Assembly (NCBI RefSeq): GCF_042676025.1
Contig: NZ_JBHTJP010000035.1
Span: 372,001 to 436,000, forward strand
DNA length: 64,000 nt
Direction: 5' to 3'
Origin: Salinimicrobium gaetbulicola
GTDB lineage: Bacteria > Bacteroidota > Bacteroidia > Flavobacteriales > Flavobacteriaceae
Positions 1 through 8,428 of the stretch are shown one piece after another (position 1 is the stretch's first letter; each line of letters opens with the position of its first letter). Under the pieces are notes generated by a model. The model was not told the DNA's origin. It did no database searches and saw only the letters and a list, made by a program, of their open reading frames with translations. The position numbers were made by a program, and so were the translations under genes.

Positions 1-642
1 GGTGTTGCTGATCCTAAAGATGAATGTCCTACTGTAGCCGGTCTTAAAGAAATGAACGGTTGTCCTGATGCTGACGGTGACGGAGTAAAAGACAGCGATG
101 ACGAATGTCCAAACGAGGCAGGTCCTGCTGAGAACAACGGATGTCCATGGCAAGATAAAGACGGTGACGGAGTACTTGACAAAGATGACGAGTGTCCTGA
201 AGTAGCTGGAACTGCTGCTAACAACGGATGTCCTGAGCCTACTGTTGAAGTTATCGAGGAATTGAACGAGTATTCAAGAACTATCCTTTTTGATCTTAAC
301 AAAGCAACTATCCGTAAGGAATCTGAAGAAACTCTTCAGTCTATCGCTGATATCATGAAAGAATACCCACAAACTATCTTCCACATTGAAGGACATACAG
401 ATAGTACAGGTAGCGCTTCTTACAACGAAAAACTTTCAAGAGAAAGAGCTGCGTCTGTAAGACAGTGGTTGATTGGTGCTGGTATTCCAGAAAAGAGAAT
501 GACTTCTGAAGGTTACGGTGAAACTCAACCTATTGCTTCTAACAACACTGCTAAAGGAAGACAAGAAAACAGAAGAGTTGAGATCTCTTTGGATAAGGAC
601 AGAGAAATGAAAGAAACTGAGCAAGACACTACTGATATGTAG
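1..642 (+). CDS. OmpA-family outer membrane protein, C-terminal part (5' end outside window)
   Basis: The reading frame is open from base 1, so this is the last 213 residues of a longer protein. The first ~80 residues hold calcium-binding thrombospondin type-3 repeats (DxDGDGVxDxxDxCP pattern), each ending in NGCP. The last ~115 residues are an OmpA C-terminal peptidoglycan-binding domain (ILFDLNKATI, then IEGHTDSTG and NRRVEI). Family knowledge: a beta-barrel sits upstream in the outer membrane and this domain anchors it to peptidoglycan. Codon choice is restricted (ggt, gct, act, tct dominate), unlike the next genes, as expected of a very highly expressed porin. A strong terminator follows directly. 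Confident in the family; the full length is unknown. Confidence 0.93.
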   Translation, partial: GVADPKDECPTVAGLKEMNGCPDADGDGVKDSDDECPNEAGPAENNGCPWQDKDGDGVLDKDDECPEVAGTAANNGCPEPTVEVIEELNEYSRTILFDLNKATIRKESEETLQSIADIMKEYPQTIFHIEGHTDSTGSASYNEKLSRERAASVRQWLIGAGIPEKRMTSEGYGETQPIASNNTAKGRQENRRVEISLDKDREMKETEQDTTDM

Positions 643-664
643 AAAAAGAAAAATAAATTCTTTC

Positions 665-696
665 AAAAAACGCTCCGATTCGTCGGGGCGTTTTTT
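665..696 (+). terminator. Intrinsic terminator of the ompA-family gene
   Basis: A 14-bp stem with an A-tract on the left and T-tract on the right (665-678 pairs with 683-696, one G-T pair) closes on a TTCG tetraloop. It sits 23 bases after the stop codon and ends just before the next start at 708. Confidence 0.9.
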
Positions 697-707
697 ATTT
701 TTAGGGC

Positions 708-3464
708 ATGACATCATTTATCAATCAGGTTTTAACTGACATCCTTGCACGTCCAACGTCCATTTCGGATTATACTTTTATTCTACCCAGTAAAAGAGCG
801 GGATCCTTCTTGATCCATGAACTGGGAAGATTGTCGAAATCACCCGCCTTTGCTCCGAAAATACTAAGCATTGAAGATTTCGCTGAAGAGATCGCCGGAT
901 TAAAATCGGTTGATAATGTTACCGCCCTGTTCGAATTTTACAGTGCCTATAAAAAGTGTACTCCGGCAGAGCAAACAGAAAACTTTGATACTTTCGCTTC
1001 CTGGGCGCAGATCCTGTTATACGACTTCAATGAAATTGATCGATACCTTATAGATTATAAATCTTTTTTTGGGTACCTGGCAAACATTCAGGAAGTGAAC
1101 CACTGGTCCCTGAATGACGAGAAAACTCCGCTCATGGAGAATTATCTCACTTTCTGGAATAAACTTCCGGAATATTACGAACAACTTCAGGAGCAGTTAC
1201 AAAAGAAAGACTTGGCCTATCAAGGAATGGTCTACCGTAGAGCTTCAGAAAGGATCTCAGATTATATTCTGAAGAATGAAAGTCAGCATATTTTTATTGG
1301 TTTCAATGCCTTAAATAATGCCGAACAGGAGATCTTCCAGAGAATGCTCGAAGCAGAACAGGCTGAAGTGTTCTGGGACGCCGATGAATCCTTCTTTAAG
1401 GACGAACAACACGATGTTTCCCTGTTTCTTAGGAATTACCTCAAGACCTGGCCTTTTTACCGGGAAAAGCCTTTTAAAAAGGTTTCCGCAGAATTTCAAA
1501 AGGAGAAGAACATCAAAATGGTGGGAATCCCTAAAAATATTGGGCAGGCTAAATATGTGGGGGAATTACTTTCCAAGATGCCGCCCGAAGAGATTCAAAG
1601 AACCGCTGTGGTGCTGGGCGATGAAAGCCTGCTATTGCCGGTATTGAATTCCCTGCCTCCCAATATTGATGAGGTGAACGTGACCATGGGATTTGCTTTG
1701 AAAAATGCTCCGGTAACTTTCCTTTTTGAACACCTGTTAAAAATGCATTCCTCTCCTCAGGGAGATTGGTATTTCAAAGATATTACCGCCATTATAAATC
1801 ACCCGGTCATACAAAAGATCACCCGGCGTGCTTCCGGAAGTCTTTCTGAAAAGATCAAAAAAGACAATCTGATATATGTTTCTTCGGAAACTATTTTACA
1901 ACAGGCTTCAGAAAATACAAAACGACTCTATGAACTGTGTTTCGAAGACTGGGGTAATGATCCTCGCAAAGCCGTCGACCAATTGCAGGAACTTGTCTAT
2001 TTCCTTAAAAGTGGCTTAGATCCTGAAAAAGATAAGATCACCCTGGAGTTTTTATACCAAATACATCTTTTATTCAACAAGCTGAACAATCTCTTGTTAG
2101 AATACAAGCATATTAGTTCCATAAAATCACTCTTTACAATTTATAAAGACCTAGTTTCTGCTCATACGGTAGACTTTAGAGGAAAGCCTTTTTCAGGATT
2201 GCAGCTTATGGGGGTTCTGGAATCCAGGGTTTTGGATTTTCGGAATGTCATTTTGCTTTCAGTGAACGAAGGAGTGCTACCGGCGGGAAAAAGCAGCAAT
2301 TCCTTTGTGCCTTTCGATCTTAAAAGCGCTTATAATTTACCGACTTTTAAGGAGAAGGATGCGATCTATTCTTACCATTTTCACCATCTCCTCCAGCGGG
2401 CCACGAACGTTCATTTGATCTATAATACGGAAAGTGACGGACTGAATGCAGGGGAAAAAAGCCGTTTTTTGCTGCAGCTTGAAATGGAGAAGCAACCACT
2501 TCATAATATTGAAAGTTATACGGTCATCCCGAAAGTTCCTGCAATTACCGGCGAACTGAAAGTTATTCCTAAGACTCCAGAAGTGCTTGAACGCATAAAG
2601 GAACTAGCTTACCGCGGATTTTCACCATCTGCCCTTACTACTTACATTAGGAATCCTCTTGATTTTTACAAGCAGTATATACTTGGAATTAAGGAGCGGG
2701 ATGAAGTGGAGGAAACCGTAGCCTACAATACCCTGGGGACCGTGGTCCATGATGCCCTGGAAACTTTTTATAAAGGCTGGGAGGGGAAAGAGATCAGGCT
2801 GGAAGACCTTGAAAAAGCCGTTCAGGATGTCCCTTCTGAAATCAAAAAACAATTTAGGGAACATTACACTTCCGCTCCTTTGAAAAATGGGAAAAACCTG
2901 CTGATTTACGAGGTAGCAAAAAGATATGTAAATAATTTTCTGAAAACCGAGATCAGGAATATTCAAAAAGGTAATTCCATAAGGATCCTTCAGGTCGAGA
3001 ATAAATTGACTTGTCCTTTTCCTGTTGAGGAGCTTCCTTTTCCGGTTAACCTGAAAGGAACCGTAGACCGGGTTGACTCATTGAATGGTAAGGTCAGGAT
3101 CATTGATTACAAGACCGGAAAAGTGGAACAGAATAAGGTTGAAATTGTAGATTGGGAGGACATCAGTTCAGATTATGACAAGTATAGTAAACCGTTTCAG
3201 ATTCTGATGTATGCATGTTTGTTAGATCATCATCAGCCTATTTCTGAACCGGTTGAAGCAGGAATCATTTCCTTTAAAAATCTGCAGAACGGATTTTTAA
3301 AATTCTCCAAAAAGGATAAAAGTGGCAGGGGAGCAGTGAAAAATTCAGATATTACAAAAGATTTACTCGAAGATTATAAAATTGAACTTAAGAAATTGAT
3401 CGTAGAGATCTGTGATCCTAACATTCCTTTTGAGGAAAAAGAAATAAAACAAAACGCATGGTAG
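708..3464 (+). CDS. PD-(D/E)XK nuclease family protein, AddB-like
   Basis: A 918-residue protein of the type that forms the second subunit of AddAB/RexAB-like helicase-nucleases in double-strand break processing. The C-terminal nuclease motif is visible as GTVDRVD followed by VRIIDYKTGK, with Asp800 and Lys802 as the core. The N-terminal two thirds resemble the inactivated helicase fold of AddB. I see no four-cysteine iron-sulfur cluster of the Bacillus AddB type at the C terminus. The usual AddA partner (UvrD-like helicase) is not adjacent; the next gene is a hydrolase, overlapping by 7 bases. The start is the first ATG after the ompA terminator. Confidence 0.85.
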   Translation: MTSFINQVLTDILARPTSISDYTFILPSKRAGSFLIHELGRLSKSPAFAPKILSIEDFAEEIAGLKSVDNVTALFEFYSAYKKCTPAEQTENFDTFASWAQILLYDFNEIDRYLIDYKSFFGYLANIQEVNHWSLNDEKTPLMENYLTFWNKLPEYYEQLQEQLQKKDLAYQGMVYRRASERISDYILKNESQHIFIGFNALNNAEQEIFQRMLEAEQAEVFWDADESFFKDEQHDVSLFLRNYLKTWPFYREKPFKKVSAEFQKEKNIKMVGIPKNIGQAKYVGELLSKMPPEEIQRTAVVLGDESLLLPVLNSLPPNIDEVNVTMGFALKNAPVTFLFEHLLKMHSSPQGDWYFKDITAIINHPVIQKITRRASGSLSEKIKKDNLIYVSSETILQQASENTKRLYELCFEDWGNDPRKAVDQLQELVYFLKSGLDPEKDKITLEFLYQIHLLFNKLNNLLLEYKHISSIKSLFTIYKDLVSAHTVDFRGKPFSGLQLMGVLESRVLDFRNVILLSVNEGVLPAGKSSNSFVPFDLKSAYNLPTFKEKDAIYSYHFHHLLQRATNVHLIYNTESDGLNAGEKSRFLLQLEMEKQPLHNIESYTVIPKVPAITGELKVIPKTPEVLERIKELAYRGFSPSALTTYIRNPLDFYKQYILGIKERDEVEETVAYNTLGTVVHDALETFYKGWEGKEIRLEDLEKAVQDVPSEIKKQFREHYTSAPLKNGKNLLIYEVAKRYVNNFLKTEIRNIQKGNSIRILQVENKLTCPFPVEELPFPVNLKGTVDRVDSLNGKVRIIDYKTGKVEQNKVEIVDWEDISSDYDKYSKPFQILMYACLLDHHQPISEPVEAGIISFKNLQNGFLKFSKKDKSGRGAVKNSDITKDLLEDYKIELKKLIVEICDPNIPFEEKEIKQNAW

Positions 3465-4309
3465 TCAGAAAGTATTTAAACAATCCGCTAAAAGGAAAAC
3501 ATGGAAGACCGGTCATAACCGATGTTTTTTATTCAGATGAAGGAGAGAATAAACCTATTTTGATCTTCTGCCACGGGTATAAAGGATTTAAAGATTGGGG
3601 CGCCTGGAATTTAATGGCTGAAGAATATGCCAAGAGAGGATTTTTGTTCGTGAAGTTCAATTTTGCTTTTAACGGCGGAACTTTGGAAGAGCCAATTGAT
3701 TTCCCCGATCTGGATGCTTTCGGAGAGAACACTTATACCAAAGAATTGGATGATCTGGAGGTTTTATTGGATTGGATGTTTTCTGAAGAATTTCCCTATT
3801 CTAACATTGCAGACCTGTCTAATATTGGATTGATGGGGCATTCACGCGGTGGTGGAGTCGTGGTCATTAAGGCTGAGGAAGATCGCCGTATTAAAAAGCT
3901 GATTACCCTTGCCGCGGTAAGTGATTTCGGAGATCGTTTTCCACAGGGAGAAGAATTAGCCGGCTGGCAGCAAAAGGGGATCGCTTACATTGAAAACACC
4001 CGTACCAAGCAACAAATGCCTCATCTCTTTGATTTTTATGAAGATTTCAAAGCCAATGAAGAACGGTTGACCATTTCCAGGGCTGCTAAGGCCTTAAGGA
4101 TTCCAACCCTTATTATTCACGGCACGCAGGATGAAACGGTTGCTCTTGAAGATGCTTACGATCTCAAAAAATGGATAAATGATTCGGAATTAATTCTTCT
4201 GGAAGGTAGTGACCATGTGTTTGATATTTCCCATCCCTGGGACAAAGATCGTATGAGTCCTGCGATGAACAAGATCGTAGAAAAGACATGTGAGTTTCTG
4301 GAAAATTAA
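3458..4309 (+). CDS. Alpha/beta hydrolase (dienelactone hydrolase/peptidase-like)
   Basis: A 283-residue soluble alpha/beta-hydrolase. The oxyanion region FCHGYKGFKDWG is near residue 38, the nucleophile elbow GHSRGGG places Ser129, and the likely acid and base lie in HGTQDETV and GSDHVF near the C terminus. No signal peptide. It overlaps the nuclease gene by 7 bases and is probably translated from the same message, although no shared function is evident. The substrate cannot be told from sequence; esterase or peptidase are both possible. Confidence 0.8.
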   Translation: MVVRKYLNNPLKGKHGRPVITDVFYSDEGENKPILIFCHGYKGFKDWGAWNLMAEEYAKRGFLFVKFNFAFNGGTLEEPIDFPDLDAFGENTYTKELDDLEVLLDWMFSEEFPYSNIADLSNIGLMGHSRGGGVVVIKAEEDRRIKKLITLAAVSDFGDRFPQGEELAGWQQKGIAYIENTRTKQQMPHLFDFYEDFKANEERLTISRAAKALRIPTLIIHGTQDETVALEDAYDLKKWINDSELILLEGSDHVFDISHPWDKDRMSPAMNKIVEKTCEFLEN

Positions 4310-4315
4310 CGGGAA

Positions 4316-4678
4316 TTATAAACTTCCTATCACAAACCCACCGGTCGCCGCGGCAATCAACCCTAAGATCCAGGTAAGGGTTTTGTCCTTGGGCTTTTTA
4401 GCTTTTTCAACTTCAAGCTGGACCTTTAATAGATCGTAGTTTTGGGTAAGAAGTGAATTCTGTTGCTCCAGATTTTCTACCAATTCCTTTAGGTCAGCGA
4501 CTTGTAGCTTGTATTCTTCTATCACAAGGTGTTGGGCTTGAAGGGCAGATTCCAGTTTCTCCACCTGTCGTTTGGCTTTAATTGCTTCTTTCGCCTGTCC
4601 GGGACTTATCTGGATAGTACTTTGCGAATAGGAAAGCGATGCTGTCAAGATCGCGCAAAGTATCAATATTTGCTTCAT
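4316..4678 (-). CDS. Small exported coiled-coil protein with C-terminal membrane helix
   Basis: A 120-residue protein with a clear signal peptide (hydrophobic residues 4-16, likely cut after SYS-Q), a long heptad-rich stretch at about residues 30-95 rich in L, E, K and Q, and a hydrophobic glycine-rich C-terminal segment (WILGLIAAATGGFVIG) that could anchor it. Its first ~33 codons lie out of frame inside the end of the preceding gene (4578-4976). I do not recognise a family. The layout of two overlapping small genes, each with a membrane or export signal plus coiled coil, recalls phage spanin pairs, but no other phage gene is nearby and there is no lipobox. Confidence 0.65.
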   Translation of the reverse strand: MKQILILCAILTASLSYSQSTIQISPGQAKEAIKAKRQVEKLESALQAQHLVIEEYKLQVADLKELVENLEQQNSLLTQNYDLLKVQLEVEKAKKPKDKTLTWILGLIAAATGGFVIGSL

Positions 4679-4976
4679 TTGGGTTGGTTTTTAAAAGGGA
4701 ATCCACATAAACCAGCAGTTCATCAATTTTCTGATCACGAGAAAGAATTCTTTTTCTGCCTTTATCTTGTTGGTATTTCAGGCTGTCGATAATGTGGAAA
4801 TTTTCAGCTTTCAGCTTTTCAATATCTTTTTCAAAGATTTCGAGACTTGCTTCCAGGGATTCACTTCTTTCATTTGCCAGGTAGAGTGAATATCCCAGTA
4901 TGCCGGTGACCGTTATTAAGAAAATGATAACCCCTGAGAGTATCAGAAGCCATTTTTGAAGAGTCAGGTTGAACAT
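4578..4976 (-). CDS. Small single-span membrane protein with periplasmic coiled coil
   Basis: A 132-residue protein. One N-terminal transmembrane helix (about residues 9-32, LLILSGVIIFLITVTGILGY) is followed by a charged coiled-coil region (ESLEASLEIFEKDIEKLKAEN) and a hydrophilic tail. No lipobox. It is the first gene of a two-gene unit and its last ~100 bases overlap the next gene in a different frame. Function unknown. An alternative reading is one ancestral gene split by a frameshift, but the second frame has its own good signal peptide, so two genes are more likely. Confidence 0.6.
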   Translation of the reverse strand: MFNLTLQKWLLILSGVIIFLITVTGILGYSLYLANERSESLEASLEIFEKDIEKLKAENFHIIDSLKYQQDKGRKRILSRDQKIDELLVYVDSLLKTNPNEANIDTLRDLDSIAFLFAKYYPDKSRTGERSN

Positions 4977-5174
4977 AATTTGTAGTGACTTTGACTATCA
5001 GGCAAATTAGTGAAATTTTACAGAATAATCCTACAATCCATAAAGAGCTATAATTGAGGGAAATCTTGAGGATGGGGTAAATTATGCGGAATAACAACCC
5101 TTCGAGGGAAGGTGGATCTTTTTTGAGTTTTTTTAGGAGATTGCTCTTTCTGTAACCTGGAAATGTTCAGAAAT

Positions 5175-5202
5175 AAAAAAAACCACTGCTTTCACAGTGG
5201 TT
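5175..5202 (-). terminator. Terminator of the tRNA-Ala gene
   Basis: On the minus strand an 8-bp perfect stem (AACCACTG/CAGTGGTT) is followed by a T-tract. It lies immediately 3' of the tRNA CCA end. Confidence 0.85.
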
Positions 5203-5203
5203 T

Positions 5204-5280
5204 TGGTGGAGAATATCGGAGTCGAACCGATGACCTTTTGGCTGCCAGCCAAACGCTCTAGCCAGCTGAGCTAATCCCCC
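5204..5280 (-). tRNA. tRNA-Ala (anticodon GGC)
   Basis: Read on the minus strand, a 77-base cloverleaf with encoded CCA. The acceptor stem is GGGGGAT paired with ATTCTCC and includes the G3-U70 wobble pair that marks alanine tRNAs. The anticodon stem TTTGG/CCAAA closes the loop CTGGCAG, giving anticodon GGC. The T-arm GGTTCGACTCC is standard. No integrated element is seen at its 3' end. Confidence 0.95.
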
Positions 5281-5310
5281 TTCCGGCGCTGATTGTAAAA
5301 ATCAACGGGG

Positions 5311-5318
5311 CAAATGTA
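5311..5318 (-). promoter_or_regulatory. Promoter -7 box of the tRNA-Ala gene
   Basis: The minus strand reads TACATTTG, a full match to the Bacteroidota TAnnTTTG box, about 30 bases before the tRNA 5' end. A clear TTTG upstream element at the usual spacing is not visible. Confidence 0.6.
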
Positions 5319-5392
5319 ACTAATTTATTTATACGAGTAAAGAGATTATTTTGTTCTGTAAAAAATTATTTTTGTGCTTCTCAAACCATTAA

Positions 5393-5896
5393 ATGATACG
5401 AAAAGCCACTCCCGCCGATCTTGATGCAATCAAACAATTGACAGAATCTTGCGCAAAAGCGCTTCAGGAAAAAGGCATTTTTCAATGGAATGAATCATAT
5501 CCTTCCAGGGAGCGACTGGCAAAAGACATTGACCTGGGAGAACTGTTCGTATATGAAGAAACTTCAGAGGTTGTAGGGATCATAGTCCTCACCCCGGTCA
5601 TGGACGAGGAATACATTCCTATTAAATGGTTGACCTCAAACAAGAACAACCTTTACGTTCACAGGCTGGCGACTCATCCCGTGGTTTGGGGAAATGGTTA
5701 CGGTCAAAAATTGATGGATTATGCGGAAGCTTTCGCTTCTGAAAATAAATACCAATCAGTGAGACTGGATACTTTCAGCCAGAATCAACGGAATCAGAAA
5801 TTTTATGAAAGCAGGGACTACAAAAGGCTTGGAAACATCTATTTTCCGAAACAAAGCGAGCATCCCTTCTATTGTTACGAAAAAGTATTAGCCTGA
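5393..5896 (+). CDS. GNAT family N-acetyltransferase
   Basis: A 167-residue protein spanning a single GNAT fold. The acetyl-CoA binding motif is seen as GNGYGQKLMDYAEAFA after the beta-4 strand LYVHRLATHP, and the C-terminal motif NQKFYESRDYKRLG is typical. The acceptor (amine of a small molecule or a protein N terminus) cannot be predicted. The following MATE gene starts one base after the stop, so they are probably co-transcribed, which is compatible with, but does not show, a shared role in drug or metabolite tolerance. Confidence 0.85.
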   Translation: MIRKATPADLDAIKQLTESCAKALQEKGIFQWNESYPSRERLAKDIDLGELFVYEETSEVVGIIVLTPVMDEEYIPIKWLTSNKNNLYVHRLATHPVVWGNGYGQKLMDYAEAFASENKYQSVRLDTFSQNQRNQKFYESRDYKRLGNIYFPKQSEHPFYCYEKVLA

Positions 5897-5897
5897 T

Positions 5898-7217
5898 ATG
5901 TCCAGAGTTTCATTTAAAGATATCAACAAGATCGCGATTCCGGCCATCATAGCGGGGATCGCCGAACCTCTTATTTCTTTAACCGATATCGCTGTGATAG
6001 GAAACGTGGATCGTGACCCTGTGGAAGCGCTCGCGGCAGCCGGGATAGTGGGATCTTTCCTTTCGGCCATTATCTGGATCCTGGCACAGACCAAAACGGC
6101 AATTTCTGCCCTGGTTTCCCAACATTTAGGAGCAAGCAGGTTGCATGCGGTTAAGACCCTTGTTCCGCAGGCTATTTATTTTAACCTGCTGTTGAGTCTT
6201 TTGATCTACGTGGTGACGGCCTATTTCGCGGCAGCCATTTTCCGGGCTTACAATGCTGAAGGTCTTGTCCTTAACTATGCAGCCGATTATTACCAGATCA
6301 GGGCTCTAGGTTACCCGTTGACCCTGGTCACTTTTGCTCTTTTTGGAGTATTCAGAGGTTTGCAGAACACCTTGTGGGCCATGAAATGCAGTTTGACGGG
6401 AGCTTTTTTAAATGTCGGCCTGGATTACCTGCTCGTTTACGGAATTGATGGATTGATCCCAGCCATGCACTTGAAAGGTGCAGCAATCGCAAGTGTACTG
6501 TCACAATCGGTCATGCTTTTAATGGCCCTGTACTTTTTCTTTAAAAAGACGCCTTTCGGGCTCAGGTTAAGTTTCAATATCAATCCACAAATGCGTGGCC
6601 TTTTGTTGATGAGCGCTAACCTTTTTGTGCGCACCACAGCCCTCAATTTCGCCATTTACCTGGCTAATGCCTACGCTACAGGTTATGGTAAGAACTACAT
6701 CGCCGCTCAGAGTATTCTCATGAATATCTGGCTGTTCTTTTCCTTTTTCATTGACGGGTACGCGAATGCTGGAAATGCCATTTCCGGAAGGTTGCTGGGT
6801 GCGAAAGATTACAAGCGATTGTGGAATCTCAGCATCGATATCAGTAAATACGCCATTATCATTGCCATGACCTTGATTGGTATATGCAGTCTGTTCTATG
6901 AGGAAATTGGAGCACTATTCACTAAAGAAACGTCGGTTTTGGTGCTGTATTCTTCGGTTTTCTGGATGGTACTCTTCATGCAGCCCGTCAACGCAATTGC
7001 TTTTATGTTCGACGGAATCTTTAAAGGTCTGGGTGAAGCAAAATATCTTCGGAATGTGTTGCTCTTTGCCACTTTCCTCGGATTCACTCCTGCGCTTCTT
7101 ATAGGAGATTACTTCGGATGGAAGCTCTATGCTATATGGTTTGCTTTCTTTGTTTGGATGCTCATCCGAAGCAGTGCTCTGGTGATCAAATTCCGAAGAA
7201 AATACCTGCATCAATAA
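5898..7217 (+). CDS. MATE family efflux transporter (DinF-like)
   Basis: A 439-residue integral membrane protein with about twelve hydrophobic segments in two homologous halves, as in multidrug and toxin extrusion exporters that use a Na+ or H+ gradient. The first helix carries IPAIIAGIAEPLISLTD, matching the DinF-type N-terminal pattern (P and D for ion coupling). Length is normal for the family. It begins one base after the acetyltransferase stop codon. Confidence 0.9.
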   Translation: MSRVSFKDINKIAIPAIIAGIAEPLISLTDIAVIGNVDRDPVEALAAAGIVGSFLSAIIWILAQTKTAISALVSQHLGASRLHAVKTLVPQAIYFNLLLSLLIYVVTAYFAAAIFRAYNAEGLVLNYAADYYQIRALGYPLTLVTFALFGVFRGLQNTLWAMKCSLTGAFLNVGLDYLLVYGIDGLIPAMHLKGAAIASVLSQSVMLLMALYFFFKKTPFGLRLSFNINPQMRGLLLMSANLFVRTTALNFAIYLANAYATGYGKNYIAAQSILMNIWLFFSFFIDGYANAGNAISGRLLGAKDYKRLWNLSIDISKYAIIIAMTLIGICSLFYEEIGALFTKETSVLVLYSSVFWMVLFMQPVNAIAFMFDGIFKGLGEAKYLRNVLLFATFLGFTPALLIGDYFGWKLYAIWFAFFVWMLIRSSALVIKFRRKYLHQ

Positions 7218-7234
7218 GTCGGAGGTTTTACCGC

Positions 7235-7264
7235 TTTGATTTTGCGTTCTAAAGTGTAACTTTA
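7235..7264 (+). promoter_or_regulatory. Candidate promoter of the enoyl-CoA hydratase-like gene
   Basis: TTTG (7235-7238) and TAACTTTA (7257-7264) are 18 bases apart, close to the Bacteroidota TTTG-N19-TAnnTTTG pattern with one mismatch. The predicted transcript would have a leader of only about a dozen bases. Confidence 0.4.
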
Positions 7265-7280
7265 CAGAAACGCTTATTTT

Positions 7281-8048
7281 ATGACGACTACCCGAGAGGA
7301 CGGAAGCCTGTATACTAATATTGACAACGGAATCGCAACGGTTGAATTTGGCCATCCTGCCAGTAATTCATTCCCCGCGGTATTACTTGAAAGACTTGAG
7401 AAGGAATTTGATAAGCTGTCAGAAGATGACTCGGTTAAGGTGATCGTCCTAAAATCTGAAGGCGATAAGGCTTTTTGCGCGGGTGCCTCTTTTGATGAAC
7501 TACTGGCAGTTGAAAATATGGAACAGGGGAAAGTGTTCTTTTCCGGTTTTGCCAAGGTGATCAACGCCATGCGAAAATGTAAGAAACTGGTAGTTGGGAG
7601 AATTCACGGGAAGACTGTGGGTGGCGGAGTAGGCCTTGCTGCTGCGTGTGACTATTGTTTTGCTACAGAACAGGCGGCAATAAAATTATCTGAATTAAGC
7701 ATTGGAATAGGTCCTTTTGTAATAGCCCCTGCGGTAGAACGAAAAATGGGAGTCGCGGCACTGGCCGAATTGACACTGGCTGCACATGATTGGAAGAATG
7801 CCTATTGGGCGCAGGAAAAAGGCCTGTATGCCCGGGTTTTTGAGAAGACCGATGAGATGGACAAGGAGTTACAATTTTTCACCGAAAAACTTGCAGGATA
7901 TAATCCTGAAGCCTTGTTTGAAATGAAAAAAGCTCTTTGGGAAGGAACAGAGCACTGGAGCACACTTTTATCTGAAAGAGCTGCTGTTTCGGGTGAACTG
8001 GTTCTTTCAGAATTCACCAAAAATGCATTAGCAAAATTTAAAAAGTAA
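7281..8048 (+). CDS. Enoyl-CoA hydratase/isomerase (crotonase) family protein
   Basis: A 255-residue crotonase-fold protein. The oxyanion-hole segments are visible as AFCAGASFDEL and KTVGGGVGLAAACDY. Compared with mammalian enoyl-CoA hydratase, the catalytic Glu of GGGCELA is replaced by Gly (GGGVGLA), while the second Glu (FGQPE) is kept as IKLSE, and the usual PGAGG loop reads GPFVI. It is therefore likely a subfamily with different chemistry, perhaps a methylglutaconyl-CoA-type hydratase or an isomerase, rather than a classical beta-oxidation hydratase. It heads a run of three very small membrane-protein genes starting 3 bases downstream. Confidence 0.82.
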   Translation: MTTTREDGSLYTNIDNGIATVEFGHPASNSFPAVLLERLEKEFDKLSEDDSVKVIVLKSEGDKAFCAGASFDELLAVENMEQGKVFFSGFAKVINAMRKCKKLVVGRIHGKTVGGGVGLAAACDYCFATEQAAIKLSELSIGIGPFVIAPAVERKMGVAALAELTLAAHDWKNAYWAQEKGLYARVFEKTDEMDKELQFFTEKLAGYNPEALFEMKKALWEGTEHWSTLLSERAAVSGELVLSEFTKNALAKFKK

Positions 8049-8051
8049 CAT

Positions 8052-8237
8052 ATGAGTTTTTTATTGATTCAAGCCACCGAAGAAGCTTCCAAATCCACAG
8101 CTTACCAAATAGGATATAATATTGGTTATTTTGTTGGGTCTCATTTTTATGAAACCCTCGCAGCAGCTGTAATTATTGCGGCAACGATCATTTATTTTGC
8201 CTTTTTCAGAAAAAAAAGAAGAAGCATTGAAGATTAA
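8052..8237 (+). CDS. Tiny single-span membrane protein (61 aa)
   Basis: Not a recognised family. A mildly polar N-terminal half is followed by one hydrophobic helix (about residues 34-53, ETLAAAVIIAATIIYFAFF) and a basic tail (RKKRR), predicting N-out/C-in topology. It starts 3 bases after the hydratase-like gene. It is the first of three consecutive genes with the same acidic-segment, helix, basic-tail plan. Confidence 0.6.
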   Translation: MSFLLIQATEEASKSTAYQIGYNIGYFVGSHFYETLAAAVIIAATIIYFAFFRKKRRSIED

Positions 8238-8251
8238 AAAATTTAAAGGGA

Positions 8252-8428
8252 ATGTATATGCAACAGGAACATCTGCCTAAGGACAAACCTGCCACCCGGG
8301 AGGAAGAATGGGGATATTCCCTGGAAAACTTTCTTGAAGGTAATTGGGAATATATCCTGGCTATCATCTTTGTGCTTGCTGTTTTCCTCTATGCCAGATA
8401 TAGCTGGAGAAAAAGGCATCAAAAATAA
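8252..8428 (+). CDS. Tiny single-span membrane protein (58 aa)
   Basis: An open frame of 58 codons: a hydrophilic N-terminal half (residues 1-33, with EEEWGYSLENFLEGN), one hydrophobic helix (YILAIIFVLAVFLYARY) and a basic tail (WRKRHQK). The second Met (8258) is an alternative start. The stop TAA overlaps the next ATG (TAATG), the usual sign of translational coupling. Family unknown; real because of the coupling, the clean membrane helix and the same domain plan as its neighbours. Confidence 0.55.
   Translation: MYMQQEHLPKDKPATREEEWGYSLENFLEGNWEYILAIIFVLAVFLYARYSWRKRHQK

Noticed and set aside
436..717. A 93-codon minus-strand frame under the ompA-family gene
   Set aside because: It lies opposite a certain coding sequence with strong codon bias and through its terminator; the protein is low-complexity and has no domain.
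4578..4678. The overlap of the two small coiled-coil genes as a frameshift in one gene
   Set aside because: The downstream frame has its own ATG and a well-formed signal peptide inside the overlap, so two genes are favoured, with low certainty.
5204..5280. tRNA-Ala as an integration site for a mobile element
   Set aside because: The 3' end is intact, is followed directly by its own terminator, no direct repeat or integrase is present, and the neighbours are chromosomal-type genes.
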